Assembly: GCA_002392765.1 (NCBI GenBank)
Contig: DGHT01000066.1
Coordinates: forward strand, 1 to 64,000
Direction of reading: 5' to 3'
DNA: 64,000 nucleotides
Origin: Verrucomicrobia bacterium UBA3841
GTDB lineage: Bacteria > Verrucomicrobiota > Kiritimatiellia > RFP12 > UBA1067
In this document: positions 35,363 to 44,656 of the stretch, piece by piece
How positions within the stretch are numbered: the stretch's first letter is position 1
How the letters are laid out: each line of letters opens with the position of its first letter
Program-made: the position numbers and the translations under genes
Notes under the pieces: generated by a model
Databases searched by the model: none
What the model was told of the DNA's origin: nothing
What the model saw: only the letters and a program-made list of their open reading frames with translations

Positions 35363-37240
35363 ATGAAGAGACTGATGGTTGCCGCGGCGGCGGGTGTGCT
35401 TGCGGCGTGGCTGGGGCGTGCCGAGTTGGCCGGCGCTGCGTGGGAGAAGGACGGGCGCGTGGAATTCCGCGAGTGCCCGAAGTGCGACAAGCGCATCCGC
35501 ATCGACCTTGGCGCGGGCAAGGCGTATGTGAACCTGGCGAGGCTTGAGGGTGCCTGCCGCGAGGCGATGGCGGCACGCGCGGCGCGCCTTCTCGACGCGG
35601 CGAGGATTGCGCCCGCGAAAGACCCGAAGATACGTCCGCTCATGGGCTGGTCCAGCTGGAACACGTTCGGCGTCGATATTTCGGAGGACATCATACTCGA
35701 CACGGCGCGCGCGATGGCGACGAACGGGCTCAAGGCCGCGGGCTACACATACGTGAACATCGACGACGGCTTCTTCTGGGGCCATGGCGAGGACGGCGTT
35801 CTGCGCTTCCATCCGAAGCGATTCCCGAACGGCATGAAGCCTGTTGTCGACGGCATCCACGCTCTGGGGCTCAAGGCGGGCATCTACTCCGACGCGGGCG
35901 CCGACACGTGCGGCAGCATGTGGGGCGGAAGCGGCTCGGGCGGCAAGGACAGCGGCGGCGTCGGCGGAGGACTCTACGGGCACGATGCGGCGGACTGCAA
36001 GCTCCACTTCAACGATCTAGGCTTCGATTTCATCAAGGTGGACTATTGCGGCGGCAAGCGGCTGAAGCTAGACGAAAAGGCGCGCTATACCGAAATCGCC
36101 AACGCGATAAAGGCCACGGGTCGGACGGACGTGCGGTTCAACATCTGCCGCTGGGCGTTCCCCGGCGCGTGGGCGGCAGATATCGCCGAATCATGGCGGA
36201 CGACCAAGGACATCCGTGCGAACTGGAAGTCGGTCAAGGATCTGATCGCCGAAAACCTCTATCTGAGCGCCTACGCCAAGCCCGGACATTACAACGACAT
36301 GGACATGCTGGAGGTCGGCCAGCTTGCGGGCCGCATGAAGACGGTCTTCGGCAAGCACGGCGACACGGGGCTTACGGAGGACGAGGAGACGACCCACTTC
36401 GGCATGTGGTGCATGCTGTCTTCTCCGCTCCTGATCGGGTGCGACGTGCGCGATATTCCCGATGGTACGATGAAGCTCATAACGAATCCATATCTTCTCG
36501 CCGTCAACCAGAACGACCTCGGCTGCCAGGCCTATGTCGCGAGGCGGGAAGGCGATGCGTACATTCTGGTCAAGGACGCCGGCGCGCGCTTCGGCACTTC
36601 GCGGTACGTCGCGCTCTACAACGGATCCGACGCCGGGCATGAATTCACGGTGCGCGCCGGGGAGCTCGACCTCGGCGGAACGGTCGAAGCATTCGATCTG
36701 GTGGAGATGGCGGACGTCGGCAAGTTCGAAAACAGCGTTTCAGTCACGGTCGCCCCGCACTGCTCGAAGTTCTACCGCTTCGACGCCGCGCGCCGTCTGC
36801 CGCGCGTCGTCTACGAGGCGGAAAGCGCGTTTCTTTCCGACTATCAGGAGCTGAGCGACGGCGCGAAGTCGGGCACGGCGTTTCCTGCGCAGCGCGAGGG
36901 GGCGTCCGGCGGCGTTCTTGTGCGCTACCTCGGCAATCGTGCCACGAACGACCTTGTGTGGCGCGAGGTGAAGGTCGACGCCGCGGGCGACTATGTTCTT
37001 ACGTTCCACTACGCGGCGGAAGACGACCGCGCGTTCGACCTGTCGATCGACGGAGGCGAAGGAGTTCGCATCGCGGCGCCGGCGGCGAATGGCGGCGCAA
37101 TAGCCGCGGTCGCGACGCGCGCCAGGCTCGGCAGCGGCGTGCACACGATACGCATTTCCAACGCGACGGCATGGACGCCTGACATCGACCGCATGACCGT
37201 CGTTCCGGCCTTGGCTGATTCTGCAAGCTGCGGCAAGTGA
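35363..37240 (+). CDS. Exported GH27 alpha-galactosidase with C-terminal CBM-like domain
   Basis: About 625 residues. The signal peptide (MVAAAAGVLAAWLG) is followed by a small Cys-containing segment (ECPKCDKRIRIDL) near 40, then the GH27 barrel from about 90 (LMGWSSWNTFGVDISED, YTYVNIDDGFFWG). The nucleophile is Asp227 in DFIKVDYCGG, and the acid/base is probably Asp283 in SWRTTKDIRANW. GHYNDMDMLEVG and MLSSPLLIGCDVRDI are typical. An antiparallel beta domain follows, then a CBM6/35-like module from about 490 (VVYEAESAFLSDYQEL). AAAGGAG sits 10 nt before the ATG. It should release terminal alpha-galactose (or beta-L-arabinopyranose) from exported substrates. Confidence 0.88.
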   Translation: MKRLMVAAAAGVLAAWLGRAELAGAAWEKDGRVEFRECPKCDKRIRIDLGAGKAYVNLARLEGACREAMAARAARLLDAARIAPAKDPKIRPLMGWSSWNTFGVDISEDIILDTARAMATNGLKAAGYTYVNIDDGFFWGHGEDGVLRFHPKRFPNGMKPVVDGIHALGLKAGIYSDAGADTCGSMWGGSGSGGKDSGGVGGGLYGHDAADCKLHFNDLGFDFIKVDYCGGKRLKLDEKARYTEIANAIKATGRTDVRFNICRWAFPGAWAADIAESWRTTKDIRANWKSVKDLIAENLYLSAYAKPGHYNDMDMLEVGQLAGRMKTVFGKHGDTGLTEDEETTHFGMWCMLSSPLLIGCDVRDIPDGTMKLITNPYLLAVNQNDLGCQAYVARREGDAYILVKDAGARFGTSRYVALYNGSDAGHEFTVRAGELDLGGTVEAFDLVEMADVGKFENSVSVTVAPHCSKFYRFDAARRLPRVVYEAESAFLSDYQELSDGAKSGTAFPAQREGASGGVLVRYLGNRATNDLVWREVKVDAAGDYVLTFHYAAEDDRAFDLSIDGGEGVRIAAPAANGGAIAAVATRARLGSGVHTIRISNATAWTPDIDRMTVVPALADSASCGK

Positions 37241-37341
37241 AATTGCAAGTCGCCAAGGGTTGATTGAGAGGGCTCGTTTAGAGTGCAATAGCGGAACAAC
37301 CGTCGTTGGGCAATGTCGGCGCAAACGTAAATCCCGGCCGG

Positions 37342-38964
37342 TCAGCGGCGCCAGAGACCGAGACGCAGATAAGGAAGAATGTCCTTTTCGAGAGTTGTAT
37401 CAAGATCGAAGAGAGCTTGACCGGCCATACCGTACTTGCGCGTCCGGCGTATCTGGTTCATCACCTGCATGGCGTCGAGCCGCGATTCGTTCGCCGTGAC
37501 GCCTATGCCTACGATGGTTTTCGCGGCGTGCGTCCTGAGCGCGGCGTGCTGGGCGAGGAAGGAATCGAATTTCTTGAAATCCTCCGTATAGTCCATCGGC
37601 ACCACGAAATCGACAATGTTCGATCCGAGCCATCCGACCCAGTCCTGTCCGACCGAATCTATGCACGCTGGATATTTGCCGAGAACCGCGACGGTGAAGC
37701 GGGCCGGACGCAAGACGTGGAGTTTCGCCTCCGCGACGAATTTTGAAATCGTCTGGACCGCGTCGGGGGGGCGGACGGATTTTTCGTACCAGCGCACGAA
37801 ATCGAGATGGATTCCGTCCACCTTGTATTTGGCCTGCAGTTCGTCTATCGCGCTGAGAAGGTACTTGCGCAGTTTAGCGTTGGACGGATCGAGGTATTCC
37901 GTGAGCGTGCCGTCTTTCGCTTTCAGCCGCCAGCCTTTTTTTTCGAAATCCTTCAATCTTGATGCCGTGGATCTCGTGGCGTTGAAGCAAAGTATCCACG
38001 CGTGCACGCGGATTCCGCTTCCTTTAGCCGCCGATAGACAGGCGGCCAGCTGGTCGCCTTCCTGTTCGTACGTCTTGGAGCGCGGCAGCACGTCCGAAGG
38101 ATAGTGGGCGAATCCGGCTCCTGCCACGTTCACAAAAAGGTCTGTCACGCCGTTTGCCTTGAGTATCCTCATGGTTTTCGGCCAGTCTCCGGGATAGAGC
38201 CCGCATCCCGAGTGGTCCCATACGGCGTGGATTTCATCCGTCTTCGGAGATTGTGCGGCGGCATACCGCCGGGTGGTCTCGATTTCCTCCGCGCGTTCTT
38301 TTTTGAATTTGGCGTAGCTCCACAGCCCCGGCGCGGCATCGCCTGCGATGGCGGCCAGAAGTCTGGCCTTGAGCCTCTCGTCCCCGTCCGCCAGCAGCAC
38401 ATGCGTCATCCAATATCCGGCCTTCGACGATATCCAGGCTGCGTCGCCGGTGGATGCGCCTTTGCGGTCTTTCCATACGGCCATCGTCCTTGACTTGCCG
38501 GGAATGCTCTGCGCCCTCTGCAAGACGGTGGAAGTCTGCAGTATCGACGCGGGCGCGCCGTCCGGAGCGCCCGGAAGGAAGTCCATTCTGCTCCACCTTC
38601 CCGGATATGATGCCGCGGCGTAGCCCAAGGTTCGCACTCCCATGAGCGAGGCGAGCCGCGGAGACGAAGAGTAGAACACTACAAGTTTCCCGCCTCGGGA
38701 AACGAAAGAAGTCAATGCTGACATTTCCGCGTCGGCAGGATTGTCGAATCCGACCAGAAACGCTATCTTGGCTTTGGCGAGCGAGGCGGACATCGTGGAC
38801 GGCGTGTCCAGGGAAGATTCGAGTCCGTGCATCTCCAGCCATCTTCCGATATGCTTCCCGAGGGATGTGTAGTAACCGGGGTCGTGCGCCACGACAGCAA
38901 TGTCCTTCGCCGCGGTCGCAAACGGTGCGGCGAGCGATAAAACCGACAGGAAAAACCTTTTCAT
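37342..38964 (-). CDS. Exported glycosyl hydrolase-like 10 (GHL10) family protein
   Basis: 540 residues with a signal peptide (FFLSVLSLAAPFATA). Residues 20-220 look like a glutamine-amidotransferase/Rossmann-like domain (IAFLVGFDNPADAEMSALTS, GGKLVVFYSSSP). From about 245 a GHL10/YngK-like TIM barrel follows (EIHAVWDHSGCGLYPGDWPK, GIRVHAWILCFNATRS, KYKVDGIHLDFVRWYEKSVR, NIVDFVVPMDYTEDF). The Asp in DFVRW matches catalytic positions of DigH-like peptidoglycan glycosidases, so denuded peptidoglycan or another glycan is a possible substrate. The ATG overlaps the trmD stop (ATGA), an unexpected coupling to a tRNA-modifying enzyme. Confidence 0.75.
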   Translation of the reverse strand: MKRFFLSVLSLAAPFATAAKDIAVVAHDPGYYTSLGKHIGRWLEMHGLESSLDTPSTMSASLAKAKIAFLVGFDNPADAEMSALTSFVSRGGKLVVFYSSSPRLASLMGVRTLGYAAASYPGRWSRMDFLPGAPDGAPASILQTSTVLQRAQSIPGKSRTMAVWKDRKGASTGDAAWISSKAGYWMTHVLLADGDERLKARLLAAIAGDAAPGLWSYAKFKKERAEEIETTRRYAAAQSPKTDEIHAVWDHSGCGLYPGDWPKTMRILKANGVTDLFVNVAGAGFAHYPSDVLPRSKTYEQEGDQLAACLSAAKGSGIRVHAWILCFNATRSTASRLKDFEKKGWRLKAKDGTLTEYLDPSNAKLRKYLLSAIDELQAKYKVDGIHLDFVRWYEKSVRPPDAVQTISKFVAEAKLHVLRPARFTVAVLGKYPACIDSVGQDWVGWLGSNIVDFVVPMDYTEDFKKFDSFLAQHAALRTHAAKTIVGIGVTANESRLDAMQVMNQIRRTRKYGMAGQALFDLDTTLEKDILPYLRLGLWRR

Positions 38965-39638
38965 CGTCTCCCGGCCTTTCTCGTGGCTTCGAGAGCCTCC
39001 GCCTTGCGCCATCTTTCGATTTTCGCGTGATCGCCGGACAGCAGGACCTCCGGCACCTTCATTCCGCGGAATTCCGGTGGATGGGTATACTGGGGATGCT
39101 CCAGAAGCCCCGACGCCCCGAAACTTTCGTCGGCGATCGCCGCCATCCCCCCGCCTATAGCGGAAGGGAGCAGCCTGACGGTAGCGTCCACCATTGCCGC
39201 CGCGGCCAGTTCGCCGCCGGTCATCACGAAATCGCCGATGGAAACGAGGTCGGTCGCGAGAGTCTCGATCCGCTTGTCGAATCCTTCGTAGTGTCCGCAC
39301 ATGAACACAAGGTGCTCTTCCTTTGAAAATTCCGCGGCCATACGCTGGTCGAAACGGACTCCCGCAGGCGATGTCATGACGATGCGAGAACGTTTGCCGC
39401 CGTTTTCGGACAAAACGCTCTCGACGGCCTCGAACCACGGTGGGCACGCCATCAGCATGCCCGGACCGCCGCCGTAAGGTTTGTCGTCCACCTTGCGGTG
39501 TTTGTCGTGGGTGTAATCCCTCAAATCCCGCATCCGGATCCTGCAAAGGCCTTTCTTGACGGCCCGCGCGACTATGCTTTCCTCCAGAAATCCTCTGAAC
39601 ATTCCGGGATGGACGGATATGATGTCGATTTCAAGCAT
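38961..39638 (-). CDS. trmD: tRNA (guanine-N1)-methyltransferase TrmD
   Basis: 225 residues. It makes m1G37 in tRNA to prevent frameshifting. SPOUT knot motifs are clear: DIISVHPGMF at the start, DDKPYGGGPGML near 53, MCGHYEGFDKRI, and SIGDFVMTGGELAAAAMVDA, with the C-terminal helical domain after 165 (EHPQYTHPPEFRGMKVPEVL). It is separated from its usual partners rpsP, rimM and rplS, and lies instead between coaB and a secreted GHL10 protein, overlapping both. Confidence 0.95.
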   Translation of the reverse strand: MLEIDIISVHPGMFRGFLEESIVARAVKKGLCRIRMRDLRDYTHDKHRKVDDKPYGGGPGMLMACPPWFEAVESVLSENGGKRSRIVMTSPAGVRFDQRMAAEFSKEEHLVFMCGHYEGFDKRIETLATDLVSIGDFVMTGGELAAAAMVDATVRLLPSAIGGGMAAIADESFGASGLLEHPQYTHPPEFRGMKVPEVLLSGDHAKIERWRKAEALEATRKAGRR

Positions 39639-40260
39639 TTTCCGTGTATATCCTTTCGGCTTCGCGGACGATCTTCCGCGCTATTGCAAGCTTGTCCATG
39701 ACCGGCAGACGGACCGTTTCACCGTTTTTTTTGATGAAAACGACCTTGTTCGTTGCGACGGCGAACCCTGCGCCTTTTTCGCAGACGTCGTTCGCGACTA
39801 TCATGTCCAGACGTTTTTCTCTGAGTTTGCGCGCCGCTTCGTGCGCAGGGTCGCCTGTTTCTGCCGCGAATCCGATTTTCACCCTCGATCGCACGCTCTT
39901 CAGGATGTCTGGATTTCTCGTCAGTCTTAACGTGCCGTCCATTTCGCTTTTTTTGAGTTTGGATCCGGCCCGGGATGACGGACGCCAGTCCGCGACAGCC
40001 GCGCTTGCGACGAAAACGCAATCGGGCGCGACCGCCTTGCGCACCGCCCGGTACATGTCAAGCGCGCTCACCGCGTCGACGCGTTCCACGCCGGACGGAG
40101 TCCGCAGCGACACGGGGCCGGAAACGAGTATGACGCGATGGCCGCGGTCGCGCGCGGCGCGTGCGATCGCAAATCCCATCCGTCCGGTCGACGGATTAGA
40201 CAGAAACCTCACCGGGTCGAGAAACTCTCTGGTGGGTCCGGCTGTAATTACGAATGTCAA
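39631..40260 (-). CDS. coaB: Phosphopantothenate-cysteine ligase domain protein (stand-alone CoaB)
   Basis: 209 residues. It corresponds to the C-terminal (CoaB) half of the usual CoaBC/Dfp fusion: ITAGPTREFLDPVRFLSNPS at the N-terminus, then GFAIARAARDRGHRVILVSG, ASAAVADWRP and IVANDVCEKGAGFAVATNKV. It ligates 4'-phosphopantothenate to Cys for coenzyme A. The decarboxylase half (CoaC) is absent here. The start is a TTG at 40260; no ATG or GTG fits, and the motif begins five residues in. A promoter is seen at 40309-40338. CoA supply could bear on the phosphopantetheinyl transferase encoded nearby, but that link is only positional. Confidence 0.88.
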   Translation of the reverse strand: MTFVITAGPTREFLDPVRFLSNPSTGRMGFAIARAARDRGHRVILVSGPVSLRTPSGVERVDAVSALDMYRAVRKAVAPDCVFVASAAVADWRPSSRAGSKLKKSEMDGTLRLTRNPDILKSVRSRVKIGFAAETGDPAHEAARKLREKRLDMIVANDVCEKGAGFAVATNKVVFIKKNGETVRLPVMDKLAIARKIVREAERIYTENA

Positions 40261-40308
40261 GGCTCTTCTTTCTCCACTGATTTTCGGGATGATTTATCGG
40301 CATCAAGT

Positions 40309-40338
40309 ATTTTACACTATTCCGGCATATAAAGTCAA
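40309..40338 (-). promoter_or_regulatory. Promoter of coaB-trmD-GHL10
   Basis: On the minus strand, TTGACT (40338-40333) and TAAAAT (40314-40309) are separated by 18 bp, giving a leader of about 40-45 nt before the TTG start. Confidence 0.55.
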
Positions 40339-40458
40339 TCCTGTAAATCTCGTCCAAAAAAATTGTGAAGAGGGAAGATGAATTGTGGAATATCCAAAGT
40401 GGACAAGTACGATAGAGGCGATCAAGCGACGGGCGGCGGAGAAGAAGGCCGGCGGCGG

Positions 40459-41337
40459 TCAGATGGGGGTTTTGCGTTTCGAGCCGGGAATGTCGCGCAC
40501 GAATCGCGGCAACGAAAGCCCTCCGATCCGTTCTGCGCATCCGTTTTCGATTTGCCGCGCCGTTTCCAGCGGAACCATGAACCGTTCCGTTCCAGCAACC
40601 GGATCGCACATGAACACGTAGTACGGGCGTATGCGCGCGGCGGACAGCGCCCGCAAAAGTTTCAGCATTTCCTCCGTCGAGTCGTTCACGCCTTTGAGAA
40701 GGACGGTCTGGCAGGAGACCGGGATGCCGGCGTTTACTAGAAGAGCCGCCGCTTTTTTCGCCTCGTCCGTCACCTCGTCGGCGCAGTTGAACTGAGTATT
40801 CACCCATACTTTGCCGCTTTTCGCGAGGATTGAGACGAGACCGGGCGTAATGCGCCCGGGATTCGCGGCAAGCGCTCTCGTGCACACCCGGACGATGTCG
40901 ATCTGATCAAGCGCCGCGAACGCGCCGACGAATTTTCCGACGCGCCCGTCGTCGAGCGTCAGGATGTCTCCGCCGGAGAGCAGGACGTCCCGGATTTCCG
41001 GGTGCGCTTTCGCGTATTCTGCCGCTTCGCGGATTTCCGCGTCCGTCTCCGCGGCTTTTTCTTTCGCGAGTATGTTGCGCCGCGTGCAGTGGCGGCAGTT
41101 CATGAAGCATTTTTTCGCGGTCGTGACGAGCATCCGGTCCGGGAACCTCTGGTGGACGAAGGGCGGCGCGCCGTCTGTCCGGAGTTCGCCGAACGGATCT
41201 TCCTGAAAGGCGGAACCGGATCCGGCCGCCGCGCCGCCGGCGCCGGGCGGATCGTATACCTGCAGGGCGAAGCGCGGCGATTTTTCGGCAAGCCTCGCCG
41301 CGTACGGGCAGGCGAACTCGGGAAAGTCATTCTTCAT
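40459..41337 (-). CDS. Short KamA/EpmB-like radical SAM protein
   Basis: 292 residues, shorter than lysine 2,3-aminomutase (about 410) or EpmB (about 340). The radical SAM cluster KCFMNCRHCTRR near residue 75 and SGGDILTLDDGRV match the KamA family, as do VRVCTRALAANPGRITPGL and VSCQTVLLKGVNDS. KamA-type enzymes carry a PLP Lys in a PGGGGK.P motif. Here the chain stops right after PGSKRKTPI, so the Lys may be kept but the C-terminal extension is missing. It may be an EF-P lysine mutase relative or a repurposed enzyme. Its ATG overlaps the 3' end of the acyltransferase/PPTase gene by 11 bp, so it is co-translated with that system. Confidence 0.75.
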   Translation of the reverse strand: MKNDFPEFACPYAARLAEKSPRFALQVYDPPGAGGAAAGSGSAFQEDPFGELRTDGAPPFVHQRFPDRMLVTTAKKCFMNCRHCTRRNILAKEKAAETDAEIREAAEYAKAHPEIRDVLLSGGDILTLDDGRVGKFVGAFAALDQIDIVRVCTRALAANPGRITPGLVSILAKSGKVWVNTQFNCADEVTDEAKKAAALLVNAGIPVSCQTVLLKGVNDSTEEMLKLLRALSAARIRPYYVFMCDPVAGTERFMVPLETARQIENGCAERIGGLSLPRFVRDIPGSKRKTPI

Positions 41338-44300
41338 TGAAAAGCGATGCCGGGATGAAACAGAAAGCGAGAGCGTGTTCGCGCATTATTCTGGTGGATA
41401 CCGTTATGTCGCGCCCCCTGAAATTCTTGAACACTTCGACCCACGCGCCCGTGAGTCTCATCGTCACCGTGCCGGACGACGCCTGGTAGCCCGATACGAC
41501 CATTTCCTTCGGCGAATATCTTATGCCCGTGCCGAGAGCTTTCGAGACGGCTTCCTTCGCGCACCAGAATCTGATTATCGTCGTCGACGCGTTCGCGCCG
41601 CCGGTGGCGAGCTGCAGCTCTTCGCGGGAAAACACGCCGAACGTGAATTCCTCGGAAAGATTGCGCGATGCGGATTCGACGTCCACGCCCGTTTTCGCGT
41701 TCGCCGCCGCGAGCGCCACCACGAACTGCGACGTGTGGGCTATGGCGACGTCGAGGCGCGACGTCAGATTGTCGCCCCACGCGCCTATGGCCTGCGGCTT
41801 GCCGTTTTCGTTCGGCCATATCTGGACGTCGGCGTAGCTCCATCTGGCCTGGTGGAAATCTTTCAGATACCGCCGCACCGCCTCCTTCACCGCTATGCGC
41901 CCGAAAAGCCATTCCGTCCTCCGCGCGGCCGAGCCTTTCATTTCCGCGAATTCCTTGCGCTCGGCGGAGTTGAGCACGATGTTGCTGACGATCTGGAGCC
42001 ACATCTCCTCGTTGCGTTCGAACATCCGGTACGGAACGTCCGTGATGAACGCCGATGCGACGTCCGTGCCCGGATCTCCGTACGTCTCTGGAAGCAGCGA
42101 TTCCGTTATGAAACTCGTCGCCGGCTGGAGCACCATGCCGCAAAGCGATTTCGGCACGCGCTCGGTGAGTTCCTCCCAGCCGTATATCTCCATCGCCGAG
42201 TTGCCGTCCCCCGTGGTCGCGATTATGTCGCACAGGTGCGAGCGCGGCGTGACGCCCGTAAGACGCAGGTAGCAGTTCAGTCTCGCGCCTTCCAGCGGCG
42301 CCGGACCCCTTATTTCCAGTTTCCTGAACCTGAACGGGAACGAAAACGCGCCGGAGAATTTTTCGTGGCAGCGCCAGAGCTGGAAGCCGCTCGCGATCAT
42401 CTGGAGGAGAAGGGGGTTTACGGACCAGACCGGCATTCTGGTGAACGATACGTTGCCCGCCTGCGGCGGGACCTCGACTTCGTAGTTAAGTCCGCTTTCC
42501 GCCCAGCTGTCGGCGAATGTTATCCCCCGCAGCCGTTTGCCGAAACCCAGCATCTGCGGGTAGATGTCCCGCCCCGACCAGTGGACGGTCCTGGGATGCA
42601 CGAGCGGGTCTACGGAGACGGGGACGGGGTCTAGGGACTTCGGAGCCATCACGACCGTCGCCTCCATCACCGGCCACGTGAACTGGGAGTCTGCCGAATC
42701 GGACCTGATCTGCACTTTGACGGCGGCGGTGGCCGGGTCGTTGGGCGATATCCTTTCGGATTTGGCGGAAATTTTCAATTCGCCTTTTACGAACGGAACT
42801 CTTCTGCGGCAGGTGAAATCCTCGATTCTGACGAGTTTCCAGTTCGGGACCACCCTCTGCGCCGTTTCCGCCATGATTTCGACTGCCACGGGAATGGGCA
42901 GCATTATAAGACCCCGCAGGTTGGGGTCGGAATACGAAAGCTGGCTGGAGCCGTAGGCGAAGTCGGCTATGAACGGCGCGCTCGACAGTCTGTACGTCTT
43001 GGCGAACGAGTAGCTTACGCCCGGCACCGAATCCGTCGGCGGCGCGTCGGAAATCAGCGGCTCCGTCGCGCCGGCCTCGTACTGGAGGCGGTTCGCCTCG
43101 TTGCGCGCCTTCGCCGCCGCCCGCGCCTGCGCGCGCGTCCCGTGCTGCTTCGGTTCGTTGAGGAATGTTTCGGCCCCGCCGATTTCCCCCAGCAGCGTCA
43201 GTTTCGGGAAGGCGCGCGAGAGCCGTTTTTCCGCGACGGTGCGGAATTCCATCGAAAGGGTCGCCGAGAAGTCGAGCTTCTTCGCGCCGCGGCGCCTGAA
43301 AAACTCCGATATGTCCATGTCCGCGCCGACCGCCGCAAGCTGCGCAAGCGCGTGCTGCAGCTGGAGCATCGCCCTGCGGTGGATCGAGTTCATCGCTATG
43401 GCGGCGAAGGGCAGGTTCAGCTGCGAGAGCGTTTCGTCGATCGCGCTTGTCATCAGTCCGCGCGGACCGACCTCGAGGAATACGCGGTAGCCGTCTTCGT
43501 ACATCTTGCGCACCGTGCCGGCGAAAAGGACCGGCTTCGCCCACCGTTCGGCGATGTCGTTTCTCTGCGCGCGCGGTTTTTCGGGAAGCCTGCCGGCGAT
43601 CGCGCACGAGTAGACGTCGCACACGGGGCGGCTTTTCATCAGCGACGCGGCGAATTTCTTTATGACCGGGACGATGGAAGAGCACCTTGGCGTGTTGAAC
43701 GGTCTGTCCAGATCCAGTTTGATGTATCTTATCCCGGAGTTGGCGAACGCCTTGATGGCGGTTTCCTCCACGGCCGGATCGATGGCCAGGGTTTTCATGC
43801 GCGGCGAGAGGTCGGCAACGAGGTGCCACGAGTCTCTGGGCAGGGTGGAAAGCGCCGCGTGGATGTCGTCGTCGCCTCTCGTCAGAATCGAAAGAACGGA
43901 TGTTTTGGGAAGGCCCTCGTGATCGACCGCCTTGCTGATGATCTTGTAAATCTGCCTGAGAATGTCGACGCGCCCGTTTCTCGCGGTGTTCTGTCCTGCC
44001 GCTCCGGACTTCAGCATCGCGGCGAGGTCTCCGCCGCCGCATCCGACGATCCCGTCGGGTTTGATCCCGGCCGCCGCGAGAAGCCTCGACATCGCCGCGC
44101 AGCCCGCGTAGTTGGATACGAACGCCTGGGAATACGCTCCGGAACTGAAGATGTCGGCATCGTGTCTGTAGTACGGGGCGGGGGGGAAGATGAAGTTCGA
44201 CGGAGTGAAGTCCGTTTCGCCGGACAGCGCTTCGTCGAGTTCGTCGAAAGGAGCCCGGCATTCGGGATGCTCGACCACGAGGTCGCGCATCATGTCGGGA

Positions 44301-44656
44301 TAGAACGACATGACTCCGGGGAATACAAACGCCAGTTTCCCTCCTTCGCCGAGCAGTTTCTCCTTGAAGAAATACGTGCCGCTCTTGTCTTTCAGCCTTG
44401 TGGCGGATCCGGATTCGAGCCTTGAACGCGCGGAGGCGAGGCGTTCCCTCAAGTCCATTGTCGAGGACGCCACGATTGCCATGCGCGACGGTCCTTTCGA
44501 AAGACTGCACGTGTATGCGATGTCCGTCAGCGAGGCGCCCGGAATCCTGTCGATGAAAGTGACGAGCGCGGAAATCGCTTCGAGGAGCGCACCGTCGTTT
44601 TCGGCCGATACGATGACGAGTTCCGTCGGATATGTTATGGCGCCGGTCGGATTCAT
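41327..44656 (-). CDS. Multidomain PKS/PUFA-synthase-like protein: acyltransferase-like, dehydratase-like, phosphopantetheinyl transferase
   Basis: 1109 residues. Residues 10-85 resemble the linker that follows ketosynthases. An acyltransferase-fold domain spans about 107-450 (KLAFVFPGVMSFYPDM, FLEVGPRGLMTSAIDETL), but the nucleophile elbow normally GHSxG reads GCGGG at 206-210, so the catalytic Ser is missing. A double-hotdog dehydratase-like region follows at about 590-900 (LIMLPIPVAVEIMAETAQRV). The C-terminal 140 residues are an Sfp-type 4'-phosphopantetheinyl transferase with intact GVDVES and FWCAKEAVSKALG motifs. No acyl carrier protein lies nearby. The ATG at 44656 overlaps the ketosynthase stop (ATGA). 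The product is unknown; a secondary lipid or polyketide is inferred from architecture. Confidence 0.75.
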   Translation of the reverse strand: MNPTGAITYPTELVIVSAENDGALLEAISALVTFIDRIPGASLTDIAYTCSLSKGPSRMAIVASSTMDLRERLASARSRLESGSATRLKDKSGTYFFKEKLLGEGGKLAFVFPGVMSFYPDMMRDLVVEHPECRAPFDELDEALSGETDFTPSNFIFPPAPYYRHDADIFSSGAYSQAFVSNYAGCAAMSRLLAAAGIKPDGIVGCGGGDLAAMLKSGAAGQNTARNGRVDILRQIYKIISKAVDHEGLPKTSVLSILTRGDDDIHAALSTLPRDSWHLVADLSPRMKTLAIDPAVEETAIKAFANSGIRYIKLDLDRPFNTPRCSSIVPVIKKFAASLMKSRPVCDVYSCAIAGRLPEKPRAQRNDIAERWAKPVLFAGTVRKMYEDGYRVFLEVGPRGLMTSAIDETLSQLNLPFAAIAMNSIHRRAMLQLQHALAQLAAVGADMDISEFFRRRGAKKLDFSATLSMEFRTVAEKRLSRAFPKLTLLGEIGGAETFLNEPKQHGTRAQARAAAKARNEANRLQYEAGATEPLISDAPPTDSVPGVSYSFAKTYRLSSAPFIADFAYGSSQLSYSDPNLRGLIMLPIPVAVEIMAETAQRVVPNWKLVRIEDFTCRRRVPFVKGELKISAKSERISPNDPATAAVKVQIRSDSADSQFTWPVMEATVVMAPKSLDPVPVSVDPLVHPRTVHWSGRDIYPQMLGFGKRLRGITFADSWAESGLNYEVEVPPQAGNVSFTRMPVWSVNPLLLQMIASGFQLWRCHEKFSGAFSFPFRFRKLEIRGPAPLEGARLNCYLRLTGVTPRSHLCDIIATTGDGNSAMEIYGWEELTERVPKSLCGMVLQPATSFITESLLPETYGDPGTDVASAFITDVPYRMFERNEEMWLQIVSNIVLNSAERKEFAEMKGSAARRTEWLFGRIAVKEAVRRYLKDFHQARWSYADVQIWPNENGKPQAIGAWGDNLTSRLDVAIAHTSQFVVALAAANAKTGVDVESASRNLSEEFTFGVFSREELQLATGGANASTTIIRFWCAKEAVSKALGTGIRYSPKEMVVSGYQASSGTVTMRLTGAWVEVFKNFRGRDITVSTRIMREHALAFCFIPASLFNEE

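Noticed and set aside
37241..37341. Small gene or RNA between GH27 and the GHL10 gene
   Set aside because: Only a 100-bp convergent gap with no SD, promoter or stable hairpin.
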